From the NCBI GenBank assembly GCA_002403095.1, contig DHHC01000040.1, positions 1 to 64,000 of the forward strand: a stretch of DNA of 64,000 nt, written 5' to 3'. Position numbers and translations under genes: made by a program. Each line of letters begins with the position of its first letter. Position 1 is the stretch's first letter. Positions 8,807 through 17,062 of the stretch are shown in pieces. Origin of the DNA: Leptolinea sp. UBA4782. Lineage in GTDB: Bacteria > Chloroflexota > Anaerolineae > Anaerolineales > Anaerolineaceae. Below the pieces are notes generated by a model. The model saw only the letters and a program-made list of their open reading frames with translations. It was not told where the DNA came from and searched no databases.

Positions 8807-10701
8807 TGAATCAGAAATACAAACCCAATATCCGCAACCGCTACATTCTCATAGGGGATATTGGTTTAATCTTAATCTCCGTTTTCGGTTCATATGTGCT
8901 GCGCCTTGAATTAGGCCCGGCATTCACGTTCTACCTCCCATCCGCATTCTGGATGCTGGGCATTTCACTCTTAATAAAGCCAATTGTTTACTCATTTTTT
9001 GGTTTGTACCGCCGGTTGTGGGTGTATGCCAGTGTTCAAGAGTTAAAGCAGATCATCGTTGCAGTCACTTCGGCTTCATTGATGGTAGCCATCCTGACGA
9101 TTGCCTTCTTCAGCTTCGGTTTCTTTACCGGGTTTCCACGTTCTGTACTGATTATCGACTGGCTGCTTTCCATTTTCCTGGTAGGCGGACTGCGATTTTC
9201 CATGCGGGTGGTGGCGGAAAACCTGAGTGTGGCATCGGTGACCCCGAAAATTGCCCATACACGCCGGGCTCTTATCATCGGTGCAGGTGATGCTGGCGCG
9301 ATTGTGGCCCGTGAAATGCAGAAAAATCCGCAGATCAACCTGTTACCGGTTGGTTTCCTGGATGATAATCCTGCCAAGCAAAAGCAGCAGATCTATGGCA
9401 TTCCGGTAATTGGGACAATCGATGATCTTTCCAAAGTGCTCGACAGCCACCGGGTCAGTGAAGTGATCATCGCCATCCCCAGCGCACCCGGAAATGTCGT
9501 CCGCAAGGTGGCGGATGTTTGCCGGGTGAAAGGTGTCCCGTTCCGAACGATGCCAGGCATTTATGAGCTGCTGGGTGGAAAGGTGAACATCAACCGCCTG
9601 CGTGAAGTCGAGATTACTGACCTGTTAAGGCGTGAGCCAACCCAGGTGCAGGATGACAAGGTCGGAACTGTGATTTCGGGCAAAACGGTCATGGTTACTG
9701 GTGCAGGAGGTTCAATCGGCAGCGAACTCTGCCGGCAAATTTCACGCTGGGGACCTTCCGAGCTGTTGTTGCTTGGGCACGGCGAGAACAGCATTTTCGA
9801 AGTGTTGATGGAGCTGAAGGAAAATTATCCTTCCCTGCCTATCCATCCGATCATCTGTGATATCCGCGATTACCCGCGTTTGAGCGCCATATTCCGGCAG
9901 CACCGTCCCCAGGTGGTTTTTCACGCCGCAGCCCATAAGCATGTTCCTTTGATGGAAGTGAATGTGGAAGATGCGGTTTCCAATAACATTCTCGGGACAA
10001 AGAATGTGGTGAATGCTGCCATCGAAAGCGGTGTTGACCAGCTGGTGATGATATCCACCGATAAAGCCATCCGTCCAGTAAATGTGATGGGGGCTACCAA
10101 GCGGCTGGCTGAGCTGCTGGTGCTGGATGCTGCCAACCGGACAGGAAAGGAATTTTCTGTTGTCCGGTTTGGCAATGTGCTGGGCAGCCGGGGCAGCGTT
10201 GTGCCGCTGTTCAAGCGCCAGATTGCCCGGGGAGGGCCGATTACCGTTACCCACCCTGACATGAAGCGCTATTTCATGACCATCCCTGAAGCTGTTTACC
10301 TTGTCCTTCAGGCTGCCAGCCTCTGCCAGAGCGGCGAGACTTTTGTCCTGAACATGGGACAGCAAGTCCGTATCATGGACCTGGCTGAGGACCTTATCCG
10401 CCTTTCCGGCTTGCAGCCTGGGAAGGATATTGAAATCGTCTTCACCGGGATCAGGCCGGGAGAAAAACTAAGCGAAGACCTCTGGGATGATGGGCATCCA
10501 TTTATCTCTACTGACCATCCTGACATTTACAAGGCGGACGGGCAGGAAGAACTTTGCGGCGAGAACCTGGCAAAGGTTGTCCAGGAACTGGTGCGGTTGG
10601 CTGAAGAAGGGGATGCCGACACCATTATGCAGATGTTTGATGAACTGATCCCTGGGGCTGCGGTTCGTTCCACACCGCCGCCGGAGTATACTGCTTTCTA
10701 A
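8806..10701 (+). CDS. CapD/FlaA1-type membrane UDP-sugar 4,6-dehydratase
   Basis: 631 residues, usual for the large membrane-bound nucleoside-diphosphate-sugar dehydratases that convert UDP-GlcNAc to the 4-keto-6-deoxy sugar, for example on the way to bacillosamine, FucNAc or QuiNAc. Four membrane helices cover about residues 12-125. A first Rossmann domain begins ALIIGAGDAGAIVAREM. The catalytic extended-SDR domain begins at about residue 285 with VTGAGGSIGSELCRQ. The SMK active site is visible: STDKA, then PVNVMGATKR, where Met replaces the usual SDR Tyr. It starts on a GTG overlapping the previous stop by one base and overlaps the next gene by one base, so these four genes are tightly coupled. 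It probably supplies a sugar for the glycan started by the preceding enzyme. Confidence 0.92.
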   Translation: MNQKYKPNIRNRYILIGDIGLILISVFGSYVLRLELGPAFTFYLPSAFWMLGISLLIKPIVYSFFGLYRRLWVYASVQELKQIIVAVTSASLMVAILTIAFFSFGFFTGFPRSVLIIDWLLSIFLVGGLRFSMRVVAENLSVASVTPKIAHTRRALIIGAGDAGAIVAREMQKNPQINLLPVGFLDDNPAKQKQQIYGIPVIGTIDDLSKVLDSHRVSEVIIAIPSAPGNVVRKVADVCRVKGVPFRTMPGIYELLGGKVNINRLREVEITDLLRREPTQVQDDKVGTVISGKTVMVTGAGGSIGSELCRQISRWGPSELLLLGHGENSIFEVLMELKENYPSLPIHPIICDIRDYPRLSAIFRQHRPQVVFHAAAHKHVPLMEVNVEDAVSNNILGTKNVVNAAIESGVDQLVMISTDKAIRPVNVMGATKRLAELLVLDAANRTGKEFSVVRFGNVLGSRGSVVPLFKRQIARGGPITVTHPDMKRYFMTIPEAVYLVLQAASLCQSGETFVLNMGQQVRIMDLAEDLIRLSGLQPGKDIEIVFTGIRPGEKLSEDLWDDGHPFISTDHPDIYKADGQEELCGENLAKVVQELVRLAEEGDADTIMQMFDELIPGAAVRSTPPPEYTAF

Positions 10702-11672
10702 TGGCAGAAGTAACCCGTCAGGAATGGGATGCATTCCTGCAGACTCACGAGGATGTTCATCTCCTGCAAAGCAGCGCCTGGGGGGAGCTCAAATCTTCCT
10801 TTGGATGGAACGCTGTTAGAGTGATTAACGGAACATCAGGCGTACAAATCCTTTTCCGTAAAGTGTTTCCGGGTGTATGTTTTGCGTATGTGCCCAAGGG
10901 GCCGGTTGGTGCGGGAGATATCTCATTGTTTGCTGAGATTGATTCTGTTTGCCAGAAGAGGGGTGCATTCTTTATCCGGCTTGAGCCTGACCTTCTGGAA
11001 GATGGGGTTCCCGTTGCCTGGCCGAAACAGTATATCCCGGTCAACCGCCCAATCCAGCCTCGCAGGACGATCCTGGTGGACCTGCAGGGGACTGAAAATG
11101 ACTGGCTGGCGCATATGAAACAGAAAACACGTTATAACATCCGCCTGGCACAGAAAAAAGGCGTGACAGTCGCTTCATCTGCTGATATCAGCTTGTTTTC
11201 AAAACTTATGGCGGTTACTGGCGAACGCGATGAGTTTGGTGTGCATGTTAAAGAATATTACCAGAAAGCTTTTGATTTGTTTTCAAGTGCAGATAATTGC
11301 AGGCTGCTGGTTGCAGAATATGAAAAAGAACCGCTTGCAGCAATTATGGTATTTGCGTATAGCAAACGTGCATATTATCTCTACGGCGCTTCAGGTAATG
11401 ACAGCCGCAACCTGATGCCGAATTACCTGCTGCAATGGGAGGCAATGCGCTGGGCTGCCAGCAAAAACTGTCAGAGTTATGACCTGTGGGGCATTCCGGA
11501 CGAAGATGAAGAAACCCTGGAAGCACAGTTCACCAGCCGCAAGGAGGATTTATGGCCAGTATACCGGTTCAAACGCGGGTTTGGTGGCAGGGTAGTGCGC
11601 AGCACCGCACCGCTGGACAAAGTTTATAACCCGCTGCTTTACTCAATATTCAACCGGTATACAAGCGGATAA
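10701..11672 (+). CDS. FemAB/FemX-type peptidyltransferase-like protein
   Basis: 323 residues with two tandem GNAT-like folds. FemABX proteins use aminoacyl-tRNA to add amino acids to the peptide stem of lipid II on the cytoplasmic side. The family's central segment MKQKTRYNIRLAQKKGV is at about residues 138-154, followed by the LYGAS and PNYLLQWEAMRWA elements and the YDLWGIPDE segment. This supports transfer of an amino acid during wall precursor synthesis, but substrate and acceptor are unknown. A second family member lies 0.5 kb downstream and shares 34 identical bases across the central segment. The FemAB fold is also found in PEP-CTERM-type proteins that modify other targets, so a glycan-linked role is possible given the neighbours. 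Confidence 0.85.
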   Translation: MAEVTRQEWDAFLQTHEDVHLLQSSAWGELKSSFGWNAVRVINGTSGVQILFRKVFPGVCFAYVPKGPVGAGDISLFAEIDSVCQKRGAFFIRLEPDLLEDGVPVAWPKQYIPVNRPIQPRRTILVDLQGTENDWLAHMKQKTRYNIRLAQKKGVTVASSADISLFSKLMAVTGERDEFGVHVKEYYQKAFDLFSSADNCRLLVAEYEKEPLAAIMVFAYSKRAYYLYGASGNDSRNLMPNYLLQWEAMRWAASKNCQSYDLWGIPDEDEETLEAQFTSRKEDLWPVYRFKRGFGGRVVRSTAPLDKVYNPLLYSIFNRYTSG

Positions 11673-11688
11673 TGATCTTAAGGATAGT

Positions 11689-12189
11689 ATGGCAACACAA
11701 TACTGCTTAAAATGCGGAAACCTGTTGACACAAATTATGCTGGATGGGCAGATCCGGGAGATGTGCCTGCAATGCGGATGGGTATATTATCCCCAGTGGA
11801 AGGTCAGCTCCGGCTGCCTGGTAGAGAAAAATAATGCCCTGCTTCTGCTAAAACGGGCAACCGAACCCTGGCTGGGATGCTGGTATCTACCTGCAGGGTA
11901 CGTTGAAATCGATGAAACACCGATGCAGGCAGCTTTCCGTGAAACTAAAGAAGAAACTGGTTTGACCGTAAATGTTCAATCGTTGTTTGGTGTTTACCCT
12001 TTTGATGATGACCCGCGCGGCAAAGGGATATTAATTCTCTACAGGGCAGAGGTTACCGGCGGAAGATTTACCAGCAATCCTGAAATTTCAGAAATCGGGT
12101 ATTTTTCACCATCAGCCATACCTGAACCTCTGACCGGGGCTGGGCATTCTGCCGCAATCAATGATTGGATCATGAACTCCCATGAATGA
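11689..12189 (+). CDS. NUDIX hydrolase with N-terminal zinc ribbon
   Basis: 166 residues. A four-cysteine zinc ribbon (Cys6, Cys9, Cys26, Cys29) precedes a NUDIX domain. The NUDIX box is perfect: Gly70, Glu76, Arg84-Glu85, Glu88-Glu89, Gly91. Proteins of this layout hydrolyse nucleoside diphosphates linked to another moiety, such as NADH, ADP-ribose or nucleotide sugars. The exact substrate cannot be called, but a nucleotide sugar would fit the surrounding glycan genes. An AAGGAT site lies before the ATG, and the 3' end overlaps the next FemAB gene by eight bases. Confidence 0.9.
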   Translation: MATQYCLKCGNLLTQIMLDGQIREMCLQCGWVYYPQWKVSSGCLVEKNNALLLLKRATEPWLGCWYLPAGYVEIDETPMQAAFRETKEETGLTVNVQSLFGVYPFDDDPRGKGILILYRAEVTGGRFTSNPEISEIGYFSPSAIPEPLTGAGHSAAINDWIMNSHE

Positions 12190-13279
12190 CGCCGAATGGA
12201 ATGACTTGATCAGCCAGCTGCCTGGTGTCCACATTCTGCAAACAGCAGAATGGGGAAAGGTAAAGGCCGCATACGGCTGGGAAGTGATCCGTAAAATCTG
12301 GACAGATGGGCAGGGGACTGTTTCAGCCGCTGCTCAGGTCTTACGCCGCAAAATCCGCATCGCGGGTATTCCCTTTCCATACTGCATTTTGTATATTCCG
12401 CGCGGCCCGATGCTTGATTGGAATGATAAAGAATTGGCTTCGAGGGTCCTTTCAGACTTAAAACAGCTTGCACGGGCTGAACATGCTTTACAGGTTAAGG
12501 TTGATCCCGAGGCAGTTGTTGAAACAGCTTTACCGGATGGGCTGCCGGGAGCAGATATAGCACCGGAAGATGATGTGACTTCCATCCTTCGCGGGCAAGG
12601 CTGGAGATATTCTTCAGAGCAGATCCAATTCAAGAATACGGTGATTATCAGCCTGGAAGACAGCGAGGAAGCCCTGCTGGCACGCATGAAGCAAAAAACC
12701 CGCTATAACATCCGCCTGGCACAGAAAAAAGGCGTGAGCATAAGGCAGGCTAATAAAGCAGACTTTCCCGTCATGTACAGGATGTATGCAGAAACTTCTT
12801 TGCGTGATAGTTTTGCAATCCGCAGCCCTGAATACTATTATGAAGTGTGGAATACATTTTTCCAGGATGGGCTCGCTCATGGGCTGCTGGCCGAAGTCGA
12901 CGGCGAGCCGGTTGCTGGATTGATGCTTTTCCATTTTGCAGGCAAGGCATGGTATTTGTATGGTATGTCAACTGACAGGCATCGCGAAAAGATGCCCAAT
13001 TACTTGCTGCAATGGGAAGCGATTTTGTTAGCGAAAACCCTGGGATGCAAAGTGTATGACCTGTGGGGTGCGCCGGACAGGTTCGATGAATCTGACAGTA
13101 TGTGGGGGGTGTTCCGCTTCAAAGAAGGGCTGGGCGGTTCGGTGGTCCTCACTTACGGCGCATGGGATTACACCCCTTATCCTTTCTTGTATCGGCTGTA
13201 CAACAAGGTGATCCCTGCGATAATGGCTGCTTTACGAAGAACTGGAAAGCAACAAACAATAAACCAGTTGTCACAGTAA
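12182..13279 (+). CDS. FemAB/FemX-type peptidyltransferase-like protein (second copy)
   Basis: 365 residues, paralogous to the FemAB protein encoded at 10701-11672. It shares the MKQKTRYNIRLAQKKGV segment exactly, as well as LYGMS, PNYLLQWEA and YDLWGAPD. The first half is longer and more diverged (acidic insert around residues 120-135), so the two probably act in sequence or on different acceptors, as FemX, FemA and FemB do in staphylococci. Expected role: aminoacyl-tRNA-dependent extension of a wall-precursor peptide bridge. It overlaps the NUDIX gene by eight bases and ends the co-oriented glycan/wall run. Confidence 0.86.
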   Translation: MNDAEWNDLISQLPGVHILQTAEWGKVKAAYGWEVIRKIWTDGQGTVSAAAQVLRRKIRIAGIPFPYCILYIPRGPMLDWNDKELASRVLSDLKQLARAEHALQVKVDPEAVVETALPDGLPGADIAPEDDVTSILRGQGWRYSSEQIQFKNTVIISLEDSEEALLARMKQKTRYNIRLAQKKGVSIRQANKADFPVMYRMYAETSLRDSFAIRSPEYYYEVWNTFFQDGLAHGLLAEVDGEPVAGLMLFHFAGKAWYLYGMSTDRHREKMPNYLLQWEAILLAKTLGCKVYDLWGAPDRFDESDSMWGVFRFKEGLGGSVVLTYGAWDYTPYPFLYRLYNKVIPAIMAALRRTGKQQTINQLSQ

Positions 13280-13333
13280 ACATTCCTTATGGCTTTCAAG
13301 CAGTTTTATAAAAAGCCCCTGTCAAATTTCTAA

Positions 13334-13342
13334 TGCTATAAT
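13334..13342 (+). promoter_or_regulatory. Extended -10 promoter, start at the ATG
   Basis: TGCTATAAT, a perfect extended -10 element, at 13334-13342. No clear -35. The expected transcription start is about 13349, next to the ATG at 13350 and downstream of the in-frame ATG at 13341. Confidence 0.5.
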
Positions 13343-13349
13343 GCAGGCA

Positions 13350-14345
13350 ATGAACCTGGATATTCGCACAGCAGTTGTTACAGCCGTAGTTTTGATCGTA
13401 ATCGGCACTTTCCTGGCCGTCGCATCGGGCGTGAAGGCGATCAAGCAGGGGCAGCACCTGCTCTACTACCGTAAACGACAGAAAATCATGAATCATGGCT
13501 GGCGGATGATCCTTTTCGGAGTTGCGCTGGCTGTTGCAGCATTCCTGGTCTGGCGGTTTGGCGAACCAGCGGTTTACCGGGTTTTCCCGCCAACTTCTAC
13601 CATCACTCAAACACCGACTGTAACCCTGACGCCAACCATCACCCTGACATCGACCATCACCCTTACACCAACGATTACCGAAACTCCTTCCGTTTCGCCA
13701 ACACCTTTCATCCCGCCCGCGCTGGAGGTTGAGTTCAGCGGGGTGGTGACTCCACAGCCTGATGCCGCATTCAGCCCAATCCAGTTTGCCCGGAAACTGA
13801 CAGATTTCAACCAACCAAAGGAACCCGCGACAGAGTTTAAAAACCCGATCGGTGAACTTTTTGGCACATTCGACTATAACAATATGCTGGATGGATCCCA
13901 GTGGACTGCATTGTGGTACCGGTTAAATGACATGAAATTGATCTGTTATGAGACTGCACCCTGGAATGGGGGGGTAGGCGGGTACGGGTATACCAACTGC
14001 AATCCGCCTGCTGATGACTGGCAGCCGGGTGAATACGAAGTGCAGATGTTTGTTGGGACTACCTGGAAAATCTCCGGGAGTTTCACCATTGCTGGAACCC
14101 CTCCAACATCAACGTTTACACCAACCCAAACCCGGACGCCAACCGTAACACGCACTTCAACGCCAACCCGGACATTGACCCCAACCCGAACAGTAACAGT
14201 AACATCCGGGCCTTCATTTACTCCAACTCCCAGACCGCCGACTGCAACCTATACCCAAACCCGTACTCCGCTGCCGACGTCTACGATGCGCCCATCCCTG
14301 ACGCCCAGGATAACCGACACCAGGTGGCCTACCCTGACACCTTAG
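13350..14345 (+). CDS. Two-helix membrane protein with Thr-Pro-rich linkers
   Basis: 331 residues from the ATG at 13350. I reject the ATG at 13341 because it lies inside the -10 hexamer. Two membrane helices sit near residues 8-30 and 50-68 with a short positively charged loop between them. They are followed by a Thr/Pro/Ser repeat region (TPTVTLTPTIT type), a globular domain of about 120 residues with a Tyr/Gly-rich patch and a pair of cysteines, and a second TPTxT-rich tail to the C terminus. Such linkers are common in exported Chloroflexota proteins and are probably glycosylated or serve as wall spacers. The globular domain is presumably outside the cell. I do not recognise it. No Shine-Dalgarno is visible, consistent with a leaderless mRNA. 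Confidence 0.78.
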   Translation: MNLDIRTAVVTAVVLIVIGTFLAVASGVKAIKQGQHLLYYRKRQKIMNHGWRMILFGVALAVAAFLVWRFGEPAVYRVFPPTSTITQTPTVTLTPTITLTSTITLTPTITETPSVSPTPFIPPALEVEFSGVVTPQPDAAFSPIQFARKLTDFNQPKEPATEFKNPIGELFGTFDYNNMLDGSQWTALWYRLNDMKLICYETAPWNGGVGGYGYTNCNPPADDWQPGEYEVQMFVGTTWKISGSFTIAGTPPTSTFTPTQTRTPTVTRTSTPTRTLTPTRTVTVTSGPSFTPTPRPPTATYTQTRTPLPTSTMRPSLTPRITDTRWPTLTP

Positions 14346-14354
14346 CGACCCAGG

Positions 14355-15284
14355 TCAGATAACCGGCAAGGTGGCCGTTGCCAGAGCCTTAGCGATATTT
14401 GCTGCCAGGCGGGCATTATTCCTGAGCAGGGCGATGTTGGTCTGCATGCTGTTCCCGCCCGAAAGTTCGCTCACCCTCGCCAGCAGGAACGGGGTAACTG
14501 CAGCGCGTGAAATCCGCTGTTCTTCAGCTTCTTTCAGGGCTGTATTGATCCAACCTTCAACAACATCAGCAGGTAATGCCATTTCAACTGGAGGGGGATT
14601 GCCCACTAAAATGCCGCTTTTCATTCCGAGCGCCCAATGTGCGGCGGCAATCCGGGCAATTTCCTGCGGGGTTTGGGCATTGTGGTCCACCGGCAGACCG
14701 CTCTCCCTGGAATAAAACGCTGGAAGTTCATCGGTTTGAAAGCCGATCACAGGAACCCCCCAGGTTTCCAGGTATTCCAGAGTATCCGGCAGGTTAAGGA
14801 TGGCTTTTGCGCCGGCGCAGACCACCAGGACAGGAGTCTGGCTCAATTCGGGCAGGTCAGCCGAGATGTCAGTTGGGTGACCACGGTGCACACCGCCAAT
14901 CCCCCCTGTGGCAAAAACCTTGATGTTCACCATATTTGCCACCGCCATTGTGGCTGCTACAGTAGTGCCGCCAACAATTCCCTTCACCAGGGTTGCCCCA
15001 AAATCCTTTCTACTCACCTTGCGCTTTTCAACAGCCGGGTCAGGATCTGCAAGGATATGAATCTGTTCCTGGTCCAGGCCGATGTGAATGTTCCCATTCA
15101 GCAAAGCGATCGTTGCAGGTACAGCCCCAAGAGAGCGTATCTCTTCCTCTACTGCGTGCGCAAGCTGCTCATTTTCAGGGTACGGCAGCCCGTGTGTAAT
15201 CACGGTGGATTCCAATGCAACAACAGGGAAACCGTGTTTAACAGCATAAGAAATGGATGGATGAATGCGCAGGTATTTGTTCAT
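14355..15284 (-). CDS. psuG: Pseudouridine-5'-phosphate glycosidase
   Basis: 309 residues, full length for the PsuG/indigoidine synthase A family. It reversibly cleaves pseudouridine 5'-phosphate to uracil and ribose 5-phosphate, salvaging the modified nucleoside from RNA turnover. Family landmarks are the N-terminal VALESTVITHGLPYPEN segment, KVSRKDF, GGTTVAATM with its downstream FATGGIGGVHRG, and the NPPP segment near residue 228. The ATG at 15284 has GGAGGAAC upstream and overlaps the preceding gene's stop by four bases (ATGA). A PsuK pseudouridine kinase would be expected as partner, but none is nearby. Confidence 0.94.
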   Translation of the reverse strand: MNKYLRIHPSISYAVKHGFPVVALESTVITHGLPYPENEQLAHAVEEEIRSLGAVPATIALLNGNIHIGLDQEQIHILADPDPAVEKRKVSRKDFGATLVKGIVGGTTVAATMAVANMVNIKVFATGGIGGVHRGHPTDISADLPELSQTPVLVVCAGAKAILNLPDTLEYLETWGVPVIGFQTDELPAFYSRESGLPVDHNAQTPQEIARIAAAHWALGMKSGILVGNPPPVEMALPADVVEGWINTALKEAEEQRISRAAVTPFLLARVSELSGGNSMQTNIALLRNNARLAANIAKALATATLPVI

Positions 15285-15964
15285 GGTAGGTTCCTCCGGT
15301 TAATCTTTTGTTCCCAGTTTGGAAAGACCTTCTTGTAGTTCTTAGCATAAGTAGAGATGAAATGTACCCAATGGGGAGAAAGCCTGCCCTGGATGGATGC
15401 CTGCCTGACCGCAGCCCGCAGTTCATCGCTGGTGGTAAAGTCCGGTAATTGCATTACCGCTTTGCCCACTTCAATGGCGGCATGGGAGTCTGAACCGGCT
15501 GTGGCTAATACTGCATGATCTTGTGCAAAGAGTTTTGCAGATTCGTTGTGCAGCGGTCGCATTGTCCGGGCATTGAAAACTTCAATTGCGTCCAGGCTAT
15601 CCAGTAAAGCGGCAAGGGTTTCAGGCTTCCAGCCCGACCGCATGGCATCAAAAGGATGGGAAACAGAAATAAACGCGTTCTGGTCCTTAAGCATCTTTAT
15701 GGCAGCATCAGGTTCAAGCCCGGCAGGTATTTCCCGCTCAACGAAAGCGGCCAGTAATTCACCTTCTGTAGTCTGGATCTCTTCGCCGATGATGATCATT
15801 TCCGGGGCAAGCTGCCTGGCTGCAGTCGCTCCACGGATGGTATTGTGGTCTGTCACCACGATCCGGTCGATCCCTCTTGCCCTGGCAATCCTGATCAACT
15901 GCGCCGGGTGCATCAGGCTGTCTTTTGAGTACATGGTATGGCAGTGAAATTCCAATGTGATCAT
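15281..15964 (-). CDS. PHP-domain metal-dependent phosphoesterase
   Basis: 227 residues. A stand-alone PHP domain that hydrolyses phosphoesters, possibly a nucleoside or small phosphate such as 3',5'-bisphosphate. Metal ligands are visible in order: EFHCHTMYSKD (HxH near residue 6), VVTDHNT, the glutamate of IIGEEIQT, VSHPFDA and the AGSDSHA motif. It overlaps psuG by four bases, so the two genes are translationally coupled. A joint role in nucleotide salvage is reasonable but inferred. The substrate is not readable. Confidence 0.88.
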   Translation of the reverse strand: MITLEFHCHTMYSKDSLMHPAQLIRIARARGIDRIVVTDHNTIRGATAARQLAPEMIIIGEEIQTTEGELLAAFVEREIPAGLEPDAAIKMLKDQNAFISVSHPFDAMRSGWKPETLAALLDSLDAIEVFNARTMRPLHNESAKLFAQDHAVLATAGSDSHAAIEVGKAVMQLPDFTTSDELRAAVRQASIQGRLSPHWVHFISTYAKNYKKVFPNWEQKINRRNLP

Positions 15965-16026
15965 ACTGTTGTCTTCAAACCTGTCTGGATTGATTATACC
16001 TGAGGCAGCCGGGACAAGTCATTATC

Positions 16027-16054
16027 TTGACGCTGTGAAGGGTTGGGGTAAAAT
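16027..16054 (+). promoter_or_regulatory. Promoter of tRNA-Leu
   Basis: TTGACG (16027-16032), a 16-base spacer and TAAAAT (16049-16054). The expected start is about 16061, three bases before the mature tRNA 5' end. Confidence 0.6.
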
Positions 16055-16063
16055 TCATTATCC

Positions 16064-16147
16064 GGGGCGATGGCGGAATAGGCAGACGCAACAGACTTAA
16101 AATCTGTCGATGGTAACATCGTGAGGGTTCGACCCCCTCTCGCCCCA
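16064..16147 (+). tRNA. tRNA-Leu (anticodon UAA)
   Basis: 84 bases. Acceptor stem GGGGCGA (16064-16070) pairs with TCGCCCC (16140-16146), discriminator A at 16147. The anticodon stem ACAGA/TCTGT encloses the loop CTTAAAA with anticodon TAA at 16098-16100. There is a long class II variable arm and a T arm with GGTTCGACC. The CCA end is not encoded. Confidence 0.95.
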
Positions 16148-16151
16148 CTTG

Positions 16152-16178
16152 AAACACTCCAATCATTGGAGTGTTTTT
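16152..16178 (+). terminator. Rho-independent terminator after tRNA-Leu
   Basis: A 10-base-pair stem AACACTCCAA / TTGGAGTGTT with a three-base TCA loop, running into a five-T tract at 16174-16178. Confidence 0.85.
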
Positions 16179-16260
16179 CATATTCGCTTATTGGCAAAGC
16201 GTGAATGGAGGAACTCCTCCTATTTACCATAGAATGCATTGTGGATTTCACAAAAGACTA

Positions 16261-16288
16261 TTGACAATTAATAAATATATACTATTAT
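16261..16288 (+). promoter_or_regulatory. Promoter of the DUF302 gene
   Basis: A perfect TTGACA (16261-16266), a 16-base spacer and TATTAT (16283-16288), in an AT-rich stretch. The ribosome site AAGGAAGG and the ATG at 16337 follow. Confidence 0.6.
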
Positions 16289-16336
16289 TAAGATAAATAA
16301 TATCCTAATATAAAATGAGAAAAGGAAGGATAAAAA

Positions 16337-16732
16337 ATGGCAAAATATGGAATGAGCACTTCAGTTGAGGGGTCAATGGATGAAGTAAAAGAAAAACTCA
16401 GAAATTCTCTTAGGAACCAGGGTTTTGGTATTTTGACGGAAATAGATATGCAAAAAACATTAAAGGAAAAATTGGATGTGGAAATCGAACCATACCTGAT
16501 ACTGGGAGCCTGTAAACCTCAATTTGCGAATCGGGCTTTATCAGCTGACCGCTCTCTTGGCCTTCTTCTTCCATGCACCGTTGTTCTGCGTAAAACAGGT
16601 TCTGCTGTGGAAGTGAATATTCAGGATCCCGAGGTTATGTTCAGCGTCGTGGATGCAGGAGGTAACTCTGATTTAGAGAAATTACCAATGGAAGCAAAGC
16701 AACAATTACAGGCGGCACTTAGCACCCTCTAA
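16337..16732 (+). CDS. DUF302 domain protein
   Basis: 131 residues, the usual size of the single-domain DUF302 family. The family pattern is clear: an N-terminal strand, the MDEVKEKLRNSLRNQGFGILTEIDM helix-strand unit, the EPYLILGACKPQFANRAL segment, the LLLPCTVVLRK strand and a C-terminal helix. The conserved cysteine of GACKP and that of LLPC are present. The family's function is unsettled. Members are often found beside redox or sulfur proteins and fold as small alpha/beta domains. Preceded by a strong promoter and AAGGAAGG, followed by a strong terminator, so it is a single-gene transcript. Its AT-rich composition differs from its neighbours and it sits directly after tRNA-Leu, which would fit acquisition by transfer. 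Confidence 0.88.
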   Translation: MAKYGMSTSVEGSMDEVKEKLRNSLRNQGFGILTEIDMQKTLKEKLDVEIEPYLILGACKPQFANRALSADRSLGLLLPCTVVLRKTGSAVEVNIQDPEVMFSVVDAGGNSDLEKLPMEAKQQLQAALSTL

Positions 16733-17062
16733 TTAGTTTATGCTGTTTTTATGTAAATAATGACCTATCATTTAAGTAAATATGAGTTGGTAGCCTTTCG
16801 CAGCTTAAGAATTTTAGTTTAGTTCGTTAATTACTTTATAAATAACACGGTTGCTATGCAATTTCTGGAGAAATGCATAGCAACCAATTTTTACTCCAAA
16901 ATGTGATGCTTAATGTTTTAATGGGTAATGGTTTTCTGAGAGTTGATGAGGGGATTTAATAAGTTTCTTTCATTTTCGGGTTGCAAATCATTATTGTGCA
17001 CCACTGTAGGTGTAAAATTAGCAAGTCTTTTGGCATTCTAGGGACAAAACACACCCAAACTG
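16733..17062. other. Intergenic region, no gene seen
   Basis: 330 AT-rich bases between the DUF302 and sulfatase-fold genes. They contain the DUF302 terminator at 16849-16893 and a possible TAAAAT -10 at 17013-17018 for the downstream gene, without a well-placed -35. I see no ORF, RNA gene or repeat in the rest. Confidence 0.6.
16849..16893 (+). terminator. Terminator of the DUF302 gene
   Basis: GGTTGCTATGC (16849-16859) pairs with GCATAGCAACC (16875-16885). The inner part ATTTCT/AGAAAT extends the hairpin to about 17 base pairs with one bulged A, followed by AATTTTT. Confidence 0.75.

Noticed and set aside
13600..14340. Thr-Pro repeats as a DNA repeat element
   Set aside because: Low-complexity coding sequence with varied codons; a protein linker, not a mobile or regulatory repeat.
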